From Adiantum capillus-veneris (lineage: Eukaryota > Streptophyta > Polypodiopsida > Polypodiales > Pteridaceae): DNA of 60,000 nucleotides. The DNA lies in contig CM043947.1 of assembly GCA_014529385.2 (NCBI GenBank), positions 101,297,811 through 101,357,810 of the forward strand, read 5' to 3'. Made by a program: the position numbers and the translations under genes. This document shows, in pieces, positions 46,459 to 58,822 of the stretch (position 1 is its first letter; each line of letters begins with the position of its first letter). The notes beneath the pieces were generated by a model that worked only from the letters and a program-made list of their open reading frames with translations, made no database searches and was not told the DNA's origin.

Positions 46459-46945
46459 TGTTATAGAATTGATATTTTATTATCTATTGCAGCTGACAGG
46501 TGGCAAAAGCATCAGCAGATAATGGATTATGCAGAAGGATGTTACATTTTATGTATATTTGGTTATTCAAGTGCTCCTTATGAGCTTTGGCCAATTATGT
46601 ACGACCGGCCAGTTTGTACTCACTTTGAGCATTCAAGAAATCTATAAATTAAATACGTGCAAGAGGGAAATGCTCACTCTTGCACGGGGGGAGATTGTAC
46701 CCAGTCCTTGTGTCTTGTTCTCTCCTCTCCTCTCTTCTCTCTCGTCGTGCCGGCGTAGCACTCCACTCTAGGAGGTGCTCCTACACGCGTTCTTTCACTC
46801 TCTCCCGCTCTCTATCTCTCTTTGTTCGCGTATATCGTCGATTATGTGCTCGTGGATTCGCCAGGTATGGAGATTAGTCCGTTTTATGGTTTGTACTATA
46901 TTGTTTTCGGTATTTTGCAGGGCAGCCACACATTCGTTTGTAGCA
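46459..46945 (+). repeat. H 5' LTR
   Basis: 487 bp, TGTTATAGAATTG to TTTGTAGCA, nearly identical to 51228-51714. Confidence 0.93.
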
Positions 46946-46946
46946 G

Positions 46947-46958
46947 TGGTATCAGAGC
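46947..46958 (+). other. H primer-binding site, initiator tRNA-Met
   Basis: TGGTATCAGAGC one base after the 5' LTR. Confidence 0.88.
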
Positions 46959-48852
46959 ACAAGGCTACGCTCTTGGTAACAAACAATCAAAGAGACCTAC
47001 AACCTAACATCCGAGAGAATTTAGATCTTTTTATCCTGCACCAGAGATAAGTACAGCTACACAATTCTTTTCCCTTTCATTTAATTTTATCATTTTGTCT
47101 CTCTTTGTTGTGGAAAAATCTATGAAGAACTTAATCGTACATTTATTTTTCATTAATTTTATATACTAAGAAAAGCTTGAACATTGTCAACATAGGGTTT
47201 AGCACTCTTAATAATACTACTAATAATATCGACATAGCGAGTGTGCATAATTGATTAAGAGAAATTCTTCATTTGATCGGAGATGTGTTTAATACACAAC
47301 GACGACAAAGAAGAAGCAATAGACGTAGTAGAAGAAGAAGAATCAACCATTCTGTTTGATTTTGTTTTTTCGTCGTAGGTAAGAAGTTTCGGAGAGTAGG
47401 ATAGAGAGTTTTTAATATGGCTGGTAGCCTGTAGAGATCAAAACTCTAGCACGGATTACACAAGATCCCAAGAATATGTTCCATGCATAGAGAGTTAATA
47501 TATGATAAAAATATATATATAATAATAAAAAAATGGCGCAATTCATAGATCACAGAGCTCGTATAGGGGGTTGAGCTTTGGTGGACGGCATGTGCAGGCA
47601 ATTCTCGGGTGCAATGAAGGGAGCCAACAGTGCCTGGCATAGATGGGGGGCATCAGCGACAAGCTGCTGTCACGTGCATAGTATAACACACAAGAGGCTC
47701 TGTATACCTTATCAAATCCACCCTTAGTGCATGAGATTTGGTGGGGCATTTATCTCTCTCGCGCGCGACTGTAGTCGCCACTGCCATAACTCGTTCTCTT
47801 TTTTTTAGCCGCCACCCCATGCTGTGACGCACTCCAGCAAACTCTCTCTCTCTCTCTCCCTCGCGACCACCCCCCCCCCCCCCCTTTAACCACCAACCAC
47901 ACCCTCTCTCTCTCCTTCTCAACATCTGTAGTCGTTGTTGTGACGTACCTTTTCTCTCTATCTCCCATGCAGCCGTTAGAAAATTGTGGATAGCCAGTTT
48001 TCTCTCTGCGGCGTGCGCTCACTCCCTACCAGCTACCTATCATGGGCCATACACACCACAAAAAAAGGGGGCGGCTATGATTACCCAACACTCAGACACA
48101 GCTGAACCACTCTCTCTCTCTCTCTACTGTCTATATGCAGTGGCTTTTCCTATCCCAACCACCCAATCTTTCTCTATCTCTCTCTAGCCACCACCCACAA
48201 TCAGTCTCTCTCTATCTCTCTTTTGCTGAAAACCCCTCTCTTGTTCACCTACTTTGAGGCCATGTATACTTTCTCTATGATCTCTTTTACTTGAGGTGCG
48301 ATTGTTTTCTCACTCCTGGTTGATGCCCACCAGCTACAGCCGGACCTCCCTCCCCATTGGCCATTATCACTCTCTCCTAGCTGAACTGGCTCTGGCAGCC
48401 TCTCAGCTCTCACACTCTCTCTCCTAGGCTAGTCGCTACCTGCCCTGCATAACAAGATTGTGGCTCAACCAGAGATGAAATTTTTAGCAGTTCCTGCTGG
48501 CATCAATCTCGAGTAGATAAAATCAACAATAATTTTGCTTCATCATGATTACCTATTACTCAATCTCTCGCACACACAAATTGGAGTTCTCCACCCTCGT
48601 GCTCTCACTCAATTGCCCGAAACCACCATAAGTAGTTCGCCATACACACGAAGACAAGATCTATTGGAGGCAGCTTCGGACACAGGTGAAGCAGTCTCGC
48701 AAATATTGCGCCTATCGCTGCCTCTGTTGTCGACATCTACTACTGTTGAATTTTCTTCATGATCTGCCTTGTGGGTATGTTTTGTTTAGCCTGATGCGTT
48801 CTCCAAATCAAAAGGATGTTGCTTGTCTTGATCAGCACTAGCATCGTCCATA

Positions 48853-49068
48853 TTGCAAGATGCAGAGGGAAGCTCTTGTCTTTTGCTCATCTGCTTTGGT
48901 AGCAGCATGAGACAAATTAATACTCTCACTGTGCACAAAGCTCAAGGGCTAATTACTACACATATCTCTTCAATTGACAAGCATTTTGATAGATTACCAG
49001 CAGCTATATTTGTTGCCTACACGCCTGCAGCTGGTCGATCATTCATGTGCTGGTTAAGCCCTACATAG
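48853..49068 (+). pseudogene. PIF1-like helicase fragment (tentative) inside H
   Basis: A short frame contains INTLTVHKAQGLITTHISSI followed by DKHFDRLPAAIFVAYTP. TVHKAQGLT is the hallmark of the last helicase motif of PIF1/Helitron-type helicases, followed in that family by a short strand region and a YVA.SR block; here FVAYTP stands in its place. Only about 50 residues are recognisable. It could be captured host or Helitron sequence, or chance. Confidence 0.4.
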
Positions 49069-50602
49069 TAATAGCGAGTCATGAGCAAAGGAGTGCAGGG
49101 AAGCTCAGAAAGAAGGACACCCTTTCACCTCCTCCCCTCCATAATGACAACCTACAGAGGCGCACATTCCCAAAGCTCTGCAGAGATTGCTACATTACTT
49201 TCTTAGATGCCGCCCAATGCAGCACATACACGGGCATTGACGAAGCTTTTCCGTGACTACTGCAATACTCTTTGCGATGACGCTCACTACAGCGCATCCT
49301 AGCGCACCCACAATGATGATGGGGATGAAGTCTGATTTTTTTAATTTCTTTTTGAACTTTAGCTTTAATGTTTTTACAATTTAGTCTTTTTTAAATTATT
49401 TAAGTACCTAAACATTGGATTAGATTCACCCTGATTGTAACAATTCTGGACTCAAAATGTCATTTTGGCCTTCGAAGGCATTTAATGTAACATTTTCTTT
49501 CATTCCATTTCGCACTTTCTACTACATCTGACACCTCCACAACAGTGCCCCCCACCCTTAATTACAATCCCAATACACCCCATCAACAACTATAATCTGG
49601 CTAGATAATAATATATCCACAAATATAACTAAAGCATAGTGAGGAACATTCATGAATGATACAAATTTTCGATGGGTAACAACACAAATGTACGCAGCAA
49701 GTGTTTCGAACACAATGGATTATATCACACTATTTGCAAAGACTTTATTGAAGATTTTTATGGTATTCTGTCGGTACGTAGCACAATATTTTAAACACCT
49801 TTGCAATTCCTAACAATGCTATTAGCATTTTATATTTAGTTGGTTAATGCTAGCACACGTTAGTACAAAATGTTCTATGCTCATACTCCTACTGCCAGCT
49901 TGCTTGGTAACCACTTTTTGCAACTTTATCTAATTACGATCCGACACTATTGCATGCTCTTTCTCAGATTCCTTGTATCGATCAACATTGTCAAATATCC
50001 TGCATTCTTAATTAGGGACTTAAAATTTGTTAGACTTCTCAAACTGTGAAGATTTTCTGGGTTTTCTCCTTTCGAATAGCTCATTGTTACATTTTACTAG
50101 TTATTGTACATTAGCGCTGCTCCGCACCATTATGTTTAGTTCGTTTACAACAATTTTAAAGAAATAAAGGTATCTGTCTTGCTTGACCGTAATCAAATGA
50201 TTTTTATCATGATCTTCACTTGTTCCATTTCTCTAACTCATTTAAGGATTCACAAAAACCTATGCAGGCCATAATGCAAGGACGTCAGATAAGTAATCTC
50301 TTTACTTTATTTTACAAACTCATTTTTACAGCTTTTGTACTAATATCCTAACCATATTTTATCCGACTTTATGATACCCTCTTGCACTGCTAAGGTCATG
50401 CCCTCTAATTATATTGAAAGAATTTTATGTTGGGATGATTTTTCAGTAAGCTATGCAACTACTCATGCGAGCTAAGATGCTCTGGGACAGTGCACAACCA
50501 TTTGTAAGTCCTTTGGTGATATACTGCACTGTGATGTCGACAACGTAGTAAATATACTTTTTTTCATTTATGTCTTGTCTAGTCCATTGGTCACATGCAC
50601 AC

Positions 50603-50798
50603 AGATTCGTCGATTTAGGCAGTGTGTCAATGCTCATCTAGTATAGATTCGCCGATTTAGGCAGCACAACAACAAACTACAGATTCACGCTTTTTAAACA
50701 ATATCCAATGCAGATTCGCCGATTTAGGCAGCATTAGTGCAGATTCGCCGGTTTAGGCAGCACGTCTTATTGGTGTAGACTCGCCGGTTGAGGCAACA
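50603..50798 (+). repeat. Irregular array of AGATTCGCCGATTTAGGCAGC motifs in H
   Basis: Copies start at 50603, 50645, 50712, 50741 and 50777 with 0-5 changes, plus a decayed one at 50681; spacing 29-42 bp. Spacers are unrelated, unlike a simple tandem repeat. Confidence 0.85.
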
Positions 50799-51214
50799 CC
50801 GATCACGAAATCATGCTGCACTGGCTCGCCACCACTGTAACTGGTATGATTTTGTTACCCGAGTACATAATGAAAGTGATTTGGATTTGGACTTATATTG
50901 TGGAATTGGAATTGGATTGGGATTTGGTATCTTGTAATTATTACGGCAGTGCTTATGGGATGAGACTTGACATTATGAGATTGATGATGAGCGTGACCAA
51001 TGATATCCTGATTCATCAGGGTATGACATATACTGCTTATTCTAGTGGTATGGGACACTAGAATAGGTAGTATGTGGATGACGACAGACATAAGCAATAT
51101 TGTCTAATTTAATGTATTTTTTTCTTTTACTATTTGATACAGATTTCTAATCATTGTTTTTGACAAGTATTGTTTGCAGATTTTTTTTCTTCGCAACTGA
51201 GGACAGTTGCTTTC

Positions 51215-51227
51215 CAACGGAGAGGTA
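51215..51227 (+). other. H polypurine tract (weak)
   Basis: CAACGGAGAGGTA precedes the 3' LTR; short and interrupted but in the right place. Confidence 0.5.
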
Positions 51228-51714
51228 TCTTATAGAATTGATATTTTATTATCTATTGCAGCTGACAGGTGGCAAAAGCATCAGCAGATAATGGATTATG
51301 CAGAAGGATGTTACATTTTATGTATATTTGGTTATTCAAGTGCTCCTTATGAGCTTTGGCCAATTATGTACGACCGACCAGTTTGTACTCACTTTGAGCA
51401 TTCAAGAAATCTATAAATTAAATACGTGCAAGAGGGAAATGCTCACTCTTGCACAAGGGGAGATTGTACCCAGTCCTTGTGTCTTGTTCTCTCCTCTCCT
51501 CTCTTCTCTCTCACCGTGCCGGCGTAGCACTCCACTTTAGGAGGTGCGCCTACATGCGTTCTTTCACTCTCTCCCGCTCTCTATCTCTCTATGTTCGCGT
51601 ATATCGTCGATTATGTGCTCGTGGATTCGCCAGGTATGGATATTAGTCCGTTTTATGGTTTGTACTATATTGTTTTCGGTATTTTGCAGGGCAGCCACGC
51701 ATTCGTTTGTAGCA
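51228..51714 (+). repeat. H 3' LTR
   Basis: 487 bp; starts TCTTATAG (second base changed from the TGTTATAG of the 5' copy) and ends TTTGTAGCA. Confidence 0.92.
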
Positions 51715-52310
51715 GTCGCAATCCAACAAGGTACCAAAATCACGATCCATCATGAAAAAGGTCCTAAAAACTGCAACAGAACTATCCAGAAAGGTCGCCC
51801 TATGGTCTAGGAACACTCTCCTATGGTCAAAACGACTAAAAACAGAGATTTAAGCACTCAAATATGCATTTACAGCTCACAGACGCGTAGTCGCGAACCA
51901 CAACAAAACTGACAATGCTTACACTTGAATGAAAGAGCAAAGAGAGAGGAACACAATGCAAGTTTCTGAATTGAAAACGGATTACCAAATCATTAGTTGC
52001 GTCGGTTACAAGATGGAGCAGCTGGTAGCTTGAGCATACGTTTTTTGAGCTCCCTTCTTCTTCTCAAGATAAGCCTCCTTTCACATTAAGGTTATTGACC
52101 TTTATATCTAGGGCATTCTAAATGACCAGTGGACGGTTTACATGGACTTTATAAATATCATTACAGCATTACAAATCGGGGAATTGATCCATTACTCTGG
52201 AATCAGGATTTACACAGAGTATCACTACACTAGCTGGGACAAAATAAAAGACTACAAATGTGGTGTCGGGCTACATGTCCGACCAGTTGGGTGCCCGTTT
52301 GATTTCTCCT
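51715..52310 (-). repeat. T LTR copy 1, remainder
   Basis: Continues the LTR sequence after H, through CACTTGAATGAAAGAGC and TACGTTTTTTGAGCTCCC to GATTTCTCCTCC, where the leader begins without the LTR terminal CAAACA. Confidence 0.85.
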
Positions 52311-52855
52311 CCATAGAATCTTGCCAAACTTTCCAGATTGCTTCTAGAGAGTCTGTTGATGCCCTTGATCCACAAATTTTTGAATTTGGATCACTTTTGA
52401 GGTCTCTACCATCAAATTTTCAGAATTTAAGAGTTATGGTCATTTTTGCCAAAATATGGCTTTCACCCTTTTTTCCTTCAATCTTTTAGCCCAAATTTGA
52501 TGGTGGTAGTTTCTACTTACCCTACTCCTAAGTACTGAAATGAAACATGAAACAAAAACAAACAGAACTGTACAAAATAAAGTCGTAACGAAAAATGGTA
52601 CAGCACTCTGAAAGCATAGAGAAAATAGGAGAATGAAATGGTTTTAGCTATCTCACTCACAACCCTCTTTACTTCTCAAGAATAGATCTAGCAAGTCCTC
52701 GACTTTTAAACTCTATCAAGCACTAAACCCCGTGTCTAGCTGCTTTACTGCTAAGGTGTAAATGGAATGGAGAGACAAATCTTAGAAAAAGAACACTCTA
52801 AATACGCACTAGGTCACTCACCATCTAAGGATCCTATCCCCGACAGCTGCGCCAA
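52311..52855 (-). repeat. T leader unit 1 with primer site
   Basis: About 545 bp between LTR copies 1 and 2, the leader segment next to the primer site. Ends on the plus strand with GACAGCTGCGCCA, a decayed tRNA-Asp-type site. Confidence 0.85.
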
Positions 52856-53762
52856 TGTAAACGGGTCACCGCGACGGACGTCTGCAGCATAGCTTTCTTG
52901 CACAAACATAATGTCAATACTCAGGGGAAGTGACTCGGATGGGGCATGTAGACTCTATGAGATCATCAATGTCACGAAGTGAACCTTAACAAGCAAACAC
53001 AGTAACTCTACAAGCAAACCAACACGCAACAATTAGGGAAATCTGCCTATGTCCTTTCTCACAGCTCTAGGTCATCATGCCATTTCAGCACTCGAACGGA
53101 CTTGAAATGCAACAAATCTTTTGGAGGAGGTCTAGGACACCTAGGGGCACTATCCTAGCAGGTCTGGTCGCAATCCAACAAGGTACCAAAATCACGATCC
53201 ATCATGAAAAAGGTCCTGAAAACTGCAATAAAACTATCCAGAAAGGTCGCCCTATGGTCTAGGAACACTCTCGTATGGTCAAAATGACTAAAAACAGCGA
53301 TTTAAGCACTCAAATCTACATTTACAGCTCACAGACGCATAGTCGCGAACCACAACAAAATTGACAATGCTTACACTTGAATGAAAGAGCAAAGATAGAG
53401 GAACACAATACAAGTTTTTGAATCGAAAACGGATCACCAAATCATTAGTTACGTCGATTACAAGATGTAGCAGCTCATAGCTTGAGCGTACGTTTTTTGA
53501 GCTCCCTTCTTCTTCTCAAGATAAGCCTCCTTTCACATTAAGGTTATTGACCTTTATACCTAGGATTTTCTAAATGGCCAATGGCTGGTTTACATGGACC
53601 TTACAAATATCATTACAACATTAAAACTCAGGGAATCGATCCATTACTCTGCAATCAGGATTTACACAGAGTATCACTACACTAGCTTGGACAAAATAAT
53701 AGACTACAAATGTGGTGTCGGGCTATGTGTCTGACTAGTTGGGCGCCAGTTTGATTTATCCT
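52856..53762 (-). repeat. T LTR copy 2
   Basis: Starts TGTAAACGGGTCACC (variant of TGTTAGCGGGTCGCC). Short frames of about 61 codons inside (53077-53262) recur in the other LTR copies and are not genes. Confidence 0.88.
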
Positions 53763-54305
53763 CCACAGAATCTTGCTAAACTTTCCAGATTGCTTCTAGA
53801 GAGTTTGTTGATGCCCTTGATCCACAAATTTTTGAATTTGGATCACTTTTGAGGTCTCTACCATCAAATTTTTAGAATTTCAGAGTTATGGTCATTTTTG
53901 CCAAAGTATGGTTTTCATCCTTTTTTCCTTTAATCTTTTAGCCCAGATTTGATGGTGGTAGTTTACTTACCCTACTCCTAAGTACTGAAATGAAACATGA
54001 AACAAAAACAAACAGAACGATACAAAATAAAGTCGTAATGGAAAACGGTACAGCACTCTGGAAGCATAGAGAAAATCGGAGAATGAAATGCTTTTAGCTA
54101 TCTCACTCATGACCCTCTTTACTTATCAAGAATAGATCTAGCAAGTCCTCAACTTCTAGACTCTATCAAGCATTAAACCCCGTGTCTAGCTGCTTCACTG
54201 CTAAGGTGTAAATGGAATGGAGAGACAAATCTTAGAAAAAGGACACTCTAAATACGCACTAGGTCACTCACCATCTAAGGATCATATCCCTGGTAGAGGC
54301 GCCAA
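53763..54305 (-). repeat. T leader unit 2
   Basis: About 543 bp, aligned throughout with units 1 and 3; primer-site end reads TGGTAGAGGCGCCA. Confidence 0.85.
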
Positions 54306-55208
54306 TGTTAGCGGGTCGCCACGACGGACGTCTGCAACATAGCTTCTAGCACTAACATAATGTCAATACTCAGGGAAAGTGACTTGGATGGGGCACGGAG
54401 ACTCTATGAGATTGTCAATCTCACGAAGTGAACCTTAACAATCAAACACACTAACTCTACAAGCTAACCAGCACTCAACAATTAGGGAAATCTGCCTATG
54501 TCGTTTCTCACAACTCTAGGTCATCATGCCATTTCAGCACTCGAACGGACTCAAAATGCAACAAAACTTTTGGAGGAGGTCTAGGTCACATAGGGGCACT
54601 ATCCTAGCATGTCTGGTCGCAATCCAACAAGGTACCAAAATCACGATCCATCATGAAAAAGGTCCTGAAAACTGCAACCGAACTATCCAGAAAGGTCGCC
54701 CTATGGTCTAGGAACACTCTCCTATGGTCAAAACAACTAAAAAGCGATTTAAGCACTCAAATCTGCATTTAGCTCACAGACACGTAATCGCGAACCACAA
54801 CAAAACTGACAATGCTTACACTTGAATGAAAGAGCAAAGATAGAGGAACACAATACAAGTTTCTGAATCGAAAACGGATTACCAAATCATTACTTGCGTC
54901 GATTACAAGATGTAGAAGCTGGTAGCTTGAGCGTACGTTTTTTGAGCTCCCTTCTTCTTCTCAAGATAAGCCTCCTTTCACATTAAGGTTATTGACCTTT
55001 ATACCTAGGGAATACTAAATGGCCAACGACCGGTTTACATGGACCTTACAAATATCATTACAACATTACAACTCAGGGAATTGATCCATTACTCTGGAAT
55101 CAGGATTGACATAGAGTATCACGACACTAGCTTGGACAAAATGATAGACTACAAATGTGGTGTCGGGCTACATGCCCGACCAGTTTGGCGCCCGTTTGAT
55201 TTATCCTC
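54306..55208 (-). repeat. T LTR copy 3
   Basis: Starts TGTTAGCGGGTCGCC, 1450 bp after copy 2 and 1447 bp before copy 4. Confidence 0.88.
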
Positions 55209-55752
55209 CACAGAATCTTGCTAAACTTTCCAGATTGCTTCTAGAGAGTCTGTTGATGCCCTTGATCCACGAATTTTTGAATTTGGATCACTTTTGAGGT
55301 CTCTACCATCAAATTTTTAGAACTTCAGAGTTATGGTCATTTTTGCCAAAATATGGTTTTCACCCTATTTTCCTTCAATCTTTTAGCCCAAATTTGATGG
55401 TGGTAGTTTCTACTTACCCTACTCCTAAGTACTGAAATGAAACATGAAACAAAAACAAACAGAACGGTACAAAATAAAGTCGTAACGGAAAACGGTACAG
55501 CACTCTGAAATCATAGAGAAAATCAAAGAATGAAATGCTTTTAGCTATCTCACTCACGACCCTCTTTACTTCTCAAGAATAGATCTAGCGAGTCCTCAAC
55601 TTCTAAACTCTATCAAACACTAAACCCCCTGTCTAGCTGCTTCACTGCTAAGGTGTAAATGGAATAGAGAGACAAATCTTAGAAAAAGAACACTCTAAAT
55701 ACGCACTAGGTCACTCACCATCTAAGGATCATATCCCCGACAGCGGCGCCAA
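55209..55752 (-). repeat. T leader unit 3
   Basis: About 544 bp; joins LTR copy 3 at the same CCTCC position as the other units. Confidence 0.85.
55734..55751 (-). other. T primer-binding site, tRNA-Asp type
   Basis: On the minus strand TGGCGCCGCTGTCGGGGA, adjacent to the outermost LTR. It matches the plant tRNA-Asp primer sequence of several gypsy lineages at all but about two positions, from memory. Confidence 0.75.
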
Positions 55753-56235
55753 TGTTAGAGGGTCGCCACAACGGACGTCTGCAGCATAGCTTTCTGGCAC
55801 TAACATAATGTCAATACTCAAGAAAAGTGACTTTGATGGGGCACGGAGACTCTATGAGATCGTCAATATCACGAAGTGAACCTTAACAAGAAAACACACT
55901 AACTCTACAAGCAAACCAACACTTAATGATCAGGGAAATCTGCCTATGTCCTTTCTCATAGCTTTAGGTCATCACGCCATTTCGGCACTCGAACGGACTC
56001 GAAATGCAACGAAACTTTAGGAGGAGGTCTAGGACACCTAGGGGCACTATCCTAGCAAGTCTAGTCTCAATCCAACAAGGTACCAAAATCACGATCCATC
56101 ATGAAAAAGGTCCTAAAAAGTGCAACAGGTTTATCCAAAAAGGTCGCCTTATGGTCTAAGAACACTCTCCTATGGTCAAAACGACCAAAAACAACGATTT
56201 AAGCACTCAAATCTGCATTTACAGCTCACAGACGC

Positions 56236-58059
56236 TGGATAGAGGGAATGGGGAGCACGCCCAACGTGCCAACACGGAATGCCTCCTATAGCCCAGGGCA
56301 CACACTGCACCCCAACCCAGTTTGCGAGCACCTTCGACTCGCTCTTTTCACCAACCCACACGCGTACACGCGCTCACATAGACACACAGTAACTCACACA
56401 ACCCGTGCACCTCAATGCAGTAGCTTTTACGCTCTCCCACACGCTCAAAATGCCACGCGCACTCTCTCTCTCTCTGCAACACTTCGTCGGGGCGGCACAC
56501 ACTTGCCGACACGCCCGTACACACACGGACGAGAGCAGAAGAGCTGGGGGGAAAGGGGGGCGAGACGACTTCAAAATCAACTACAATGGGGGGCTTCTTT
56601 TCTTCATTCACACCAGAAATAGGTACAACACCATAGCCGCAACCGGCGCACAACAAAAAAAGCACAAAGGGTGAGCCCCGCTCCAGCCATACACAAAGAT
56701 TTCCACGAGACCTGCTCCTTGTGATCTTACCCCCGCTTCATGGACCATATCTTGTGTGATGGCTTCGATCGCCCAGCACACACAAGAAAAATACCTTTTT
56801 TCCTTCTTCTCCTCCTTCCTCTTTCTTTCTCCCAGCTCCAAAGCCAAGGCCCCCAAAAAACTCAAGCCCGCTGCCCTTCTCTCTCCTTCTTTTCCAAGGC
56901 AAAAGGAAAAAATTAAAACATGCTTTTTTGGGCAATGAAGCCCGGCGCTACTTGGGCTTTCCCTCTACCTTTCCTTTGTTTCCTTTAGCCTTTGAATTCC
57001 CTTCCCTTTCTTTTTTTCAACTCCAGCCAACCAAGGCAAACTTTGCTTCTTTTATTTATTACAACCAAGGAGGTTCATGTGTTTGTTTCCCACATGGTCG
57101 GTGCTTTTGTGTGCACGGATTCTCCAAATAAGATTTTTCCAGCCACGTCGCCTGGGAACTTCGTCGACTAATTTCCAATTCTAGCTCTCGCCCACCACCC
57201 AATGTCACGCTCACCTCGAACAACACATCCAAAGAAGGGAAAAAAGCTGAGTTTACCCCTGCCGCAATATCCTATTGCCAAGCCCGCAAAGCCTGGATGG
57301 AAGTTTGCATCGCCGACTTGCTTTAACACAATCACCATTGCTTCTCGACTCTTCCAGGCTCGCAATCCGAGACAACCCAAAACGGAAAAAATCATCTGAC
57401 AGTGGCCTTTCACTACCCACGGCTCCCAACTTCATCTCCCTGTATTTGACCAACTGAGTATTCGATTGACGTGCAGTCGACTCATGATGACTCCACATAG
57501 CGCACACTATTATCGAGAACCTTGGCGAGGCCCAACATATGCAAGATGACACATCCTCCAATGCGGTCAAGTGGGCTCAGACTCGGCCCCCGAAAAATCT
57601 TCAAACGGCCATGACTTTCTATCCATAGCTCCGATTCGCAATCCGAGAAGACATGCATGCTCCGTAACTCGGGCTTTACACATATATGCACTGACATCAG
57701 TCCGGGCGACCTGTCCCCAGCTACCTTGTCCGTCGGGGATCTTCTACACACTCCAGCTTTAAACCGCAATATCTTGCACACCGAGGCTCCGTTTGACGAG
57801 CCGTCTGGACGAGCTTCTAGAGCATCTTGAACACCACATTTCAAGGCACATTCCACGCATCTCGAACATTTTGACGTGCCGTCCCAATTAGCCCACTTCG
57901 AAGTCCCCCTGGCCTAAAAAAACACTTTCAATCTGCATTTTCGTTGCCACTGTCCTGCCAAGGTCTCCCACACTAGCTTTATCCCTCTACCATGCAGTTG
58001 TTAGCACCCTTTGTACTGCATAGCACACTTTATAGCGCGGACCAACTTTGGTTGCACCA
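56236..58059 (-). mobile_element. Solo LTR, 1824 bp, inserted in T LTR copy 4
   Basis: LTR copy 4 breaks after CACAGACGC and resumes at ACGCGTAG; ACGC is present on both sides (56232-56235, 58060-58063). The inserted sequence starts TGG and ends CCA on either strand (TGGTGCAACC on the minus strand). Its 57250-57830 part is homologous to 1360-1900. Frames inside (for example 57253-57570 minus) are by-products. The TSD is 4 bp, or 5 with a mismatch. Confidence 0.72.
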
Positions 58060-58689
58060 ACGCGTAGTCACAAACCACAACAAAACTGACAATGCTTACA
58101 CTTGAATGAAGGAGCAAAGAGAGAGGAACACAATGCAAGTTTCTGAATCAAAAACGGATTACCAAATCATTAGTTGCGTCGATTACAAGATGGACCAGCT
58201 CGTAGCTTGAGCATACGTTTTTTGAGCTCCCTTCTTCTTCTCAAGATAAGCCTCCTTTCACATTAAGGTTATTGACCTTTATACCTTGGGCAATCTAAAT
58301 GGTCAGTGGCCGGTTTACATGGACCTTACAAATATCATTACAGCATTACAACTCAGGGAATTGATCCATTACTATGGAATTAGGATTTACACAGAGTATC
58401 ACTACACTAGTTTGGACAAAATAATAGACTACAAATGTGGTGTCTATTAAGTATGGAACCTGATTTACCCTTGTAATTTTCTGTGGTAAAAGCGCACATT
58501 TGTAAGGCCCCCATTATGAGGAGAAGCCATCGTGTGTGAGAGAAAATCACTCATCAGAAACCAAAATTTTCACGGTTAAGAATCAAGGGCAACTTTTTTC
58601 CCTCGTCGGAATATTCCTTTTCGTCGGAATATTATGGCCGAACGGCGGCCGAAAAGTGGTCGGAAAACAACCGTCGGTTGGTCGGTGGC

Positions 58690-58748
58690 CGGTAGTCAAT
58701 GGCCAGTGGCCGGTGGTCGGAAGTCAATGGCCGGTGGCCGGTGGCCGA
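58690..58748 (+). repeat. Degenerate GGCCGGTGGTC array in J
   Basis: GGCCGGT and GTCAATGGCC phrases alternate about six times in 60 bp. Confidence 0.75.
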
Positions 58749-58779
58749 ATTCAATTGGGTGAACCACGTATATCGTGTG

Positions 58780-58782
<3 letters not shown>

Positions 58783-58819
<37 letters not shown>
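58783..58819 (+). repeat. (TC)n microsatellite in J
   Basis: Uninterrupted TC repeat of 37 bp. Confidence 0.9.

Positions 58820-58822
<3 letters not shown>

Larger units (their letters stand above)
46459..51714 (+). mobile_element. H: copia-type LTR element without gag-pol
   Basis: 5256 bp, LTRs of 487 bp, initiator tRNA-Met primer site, TSD GTTGC (46454-46458) / GTCGC (51715-51719). The 4.3-kb interior has no gag, protease, integrase or reverse transcriptase frame; it holds CT-rich tracts, a run of 15 C, a helicase-like fragment and an irregular array of a 21-bp motif. It fits the large-retrotransposon-derivative class, mobilised in trans. Confidence 0.88.

Noticed and set aside
20236-46958. 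tRNA-like words TGGTATCAGAGC as tRNA gene remnants
   Set aside because: All sit one or two bases after an LTR and are primer-binding sites; no cloverleaf surrounds them.
50603-50798. CRISPR-like array of a 21-bp repeat with spacers
   Set aside because: Spacers are irregular and short, the repeat is degenerate, and the context is a plant retrotransposon.
53077-54711. Repeated 61-codon plus-strand ORFs (53077-53262, 54526-54711)
   Set aside because: Same stretch of the T LTR in successive copies; no protein features and opposite to the element's coding strand.
56248-56938. ORFs in the solo LTR, for example 56248-56622
   Set aside because: Low-complexity His/Thr/Arg translation of CA- and CT-rich DNA with counterparts on both strands.
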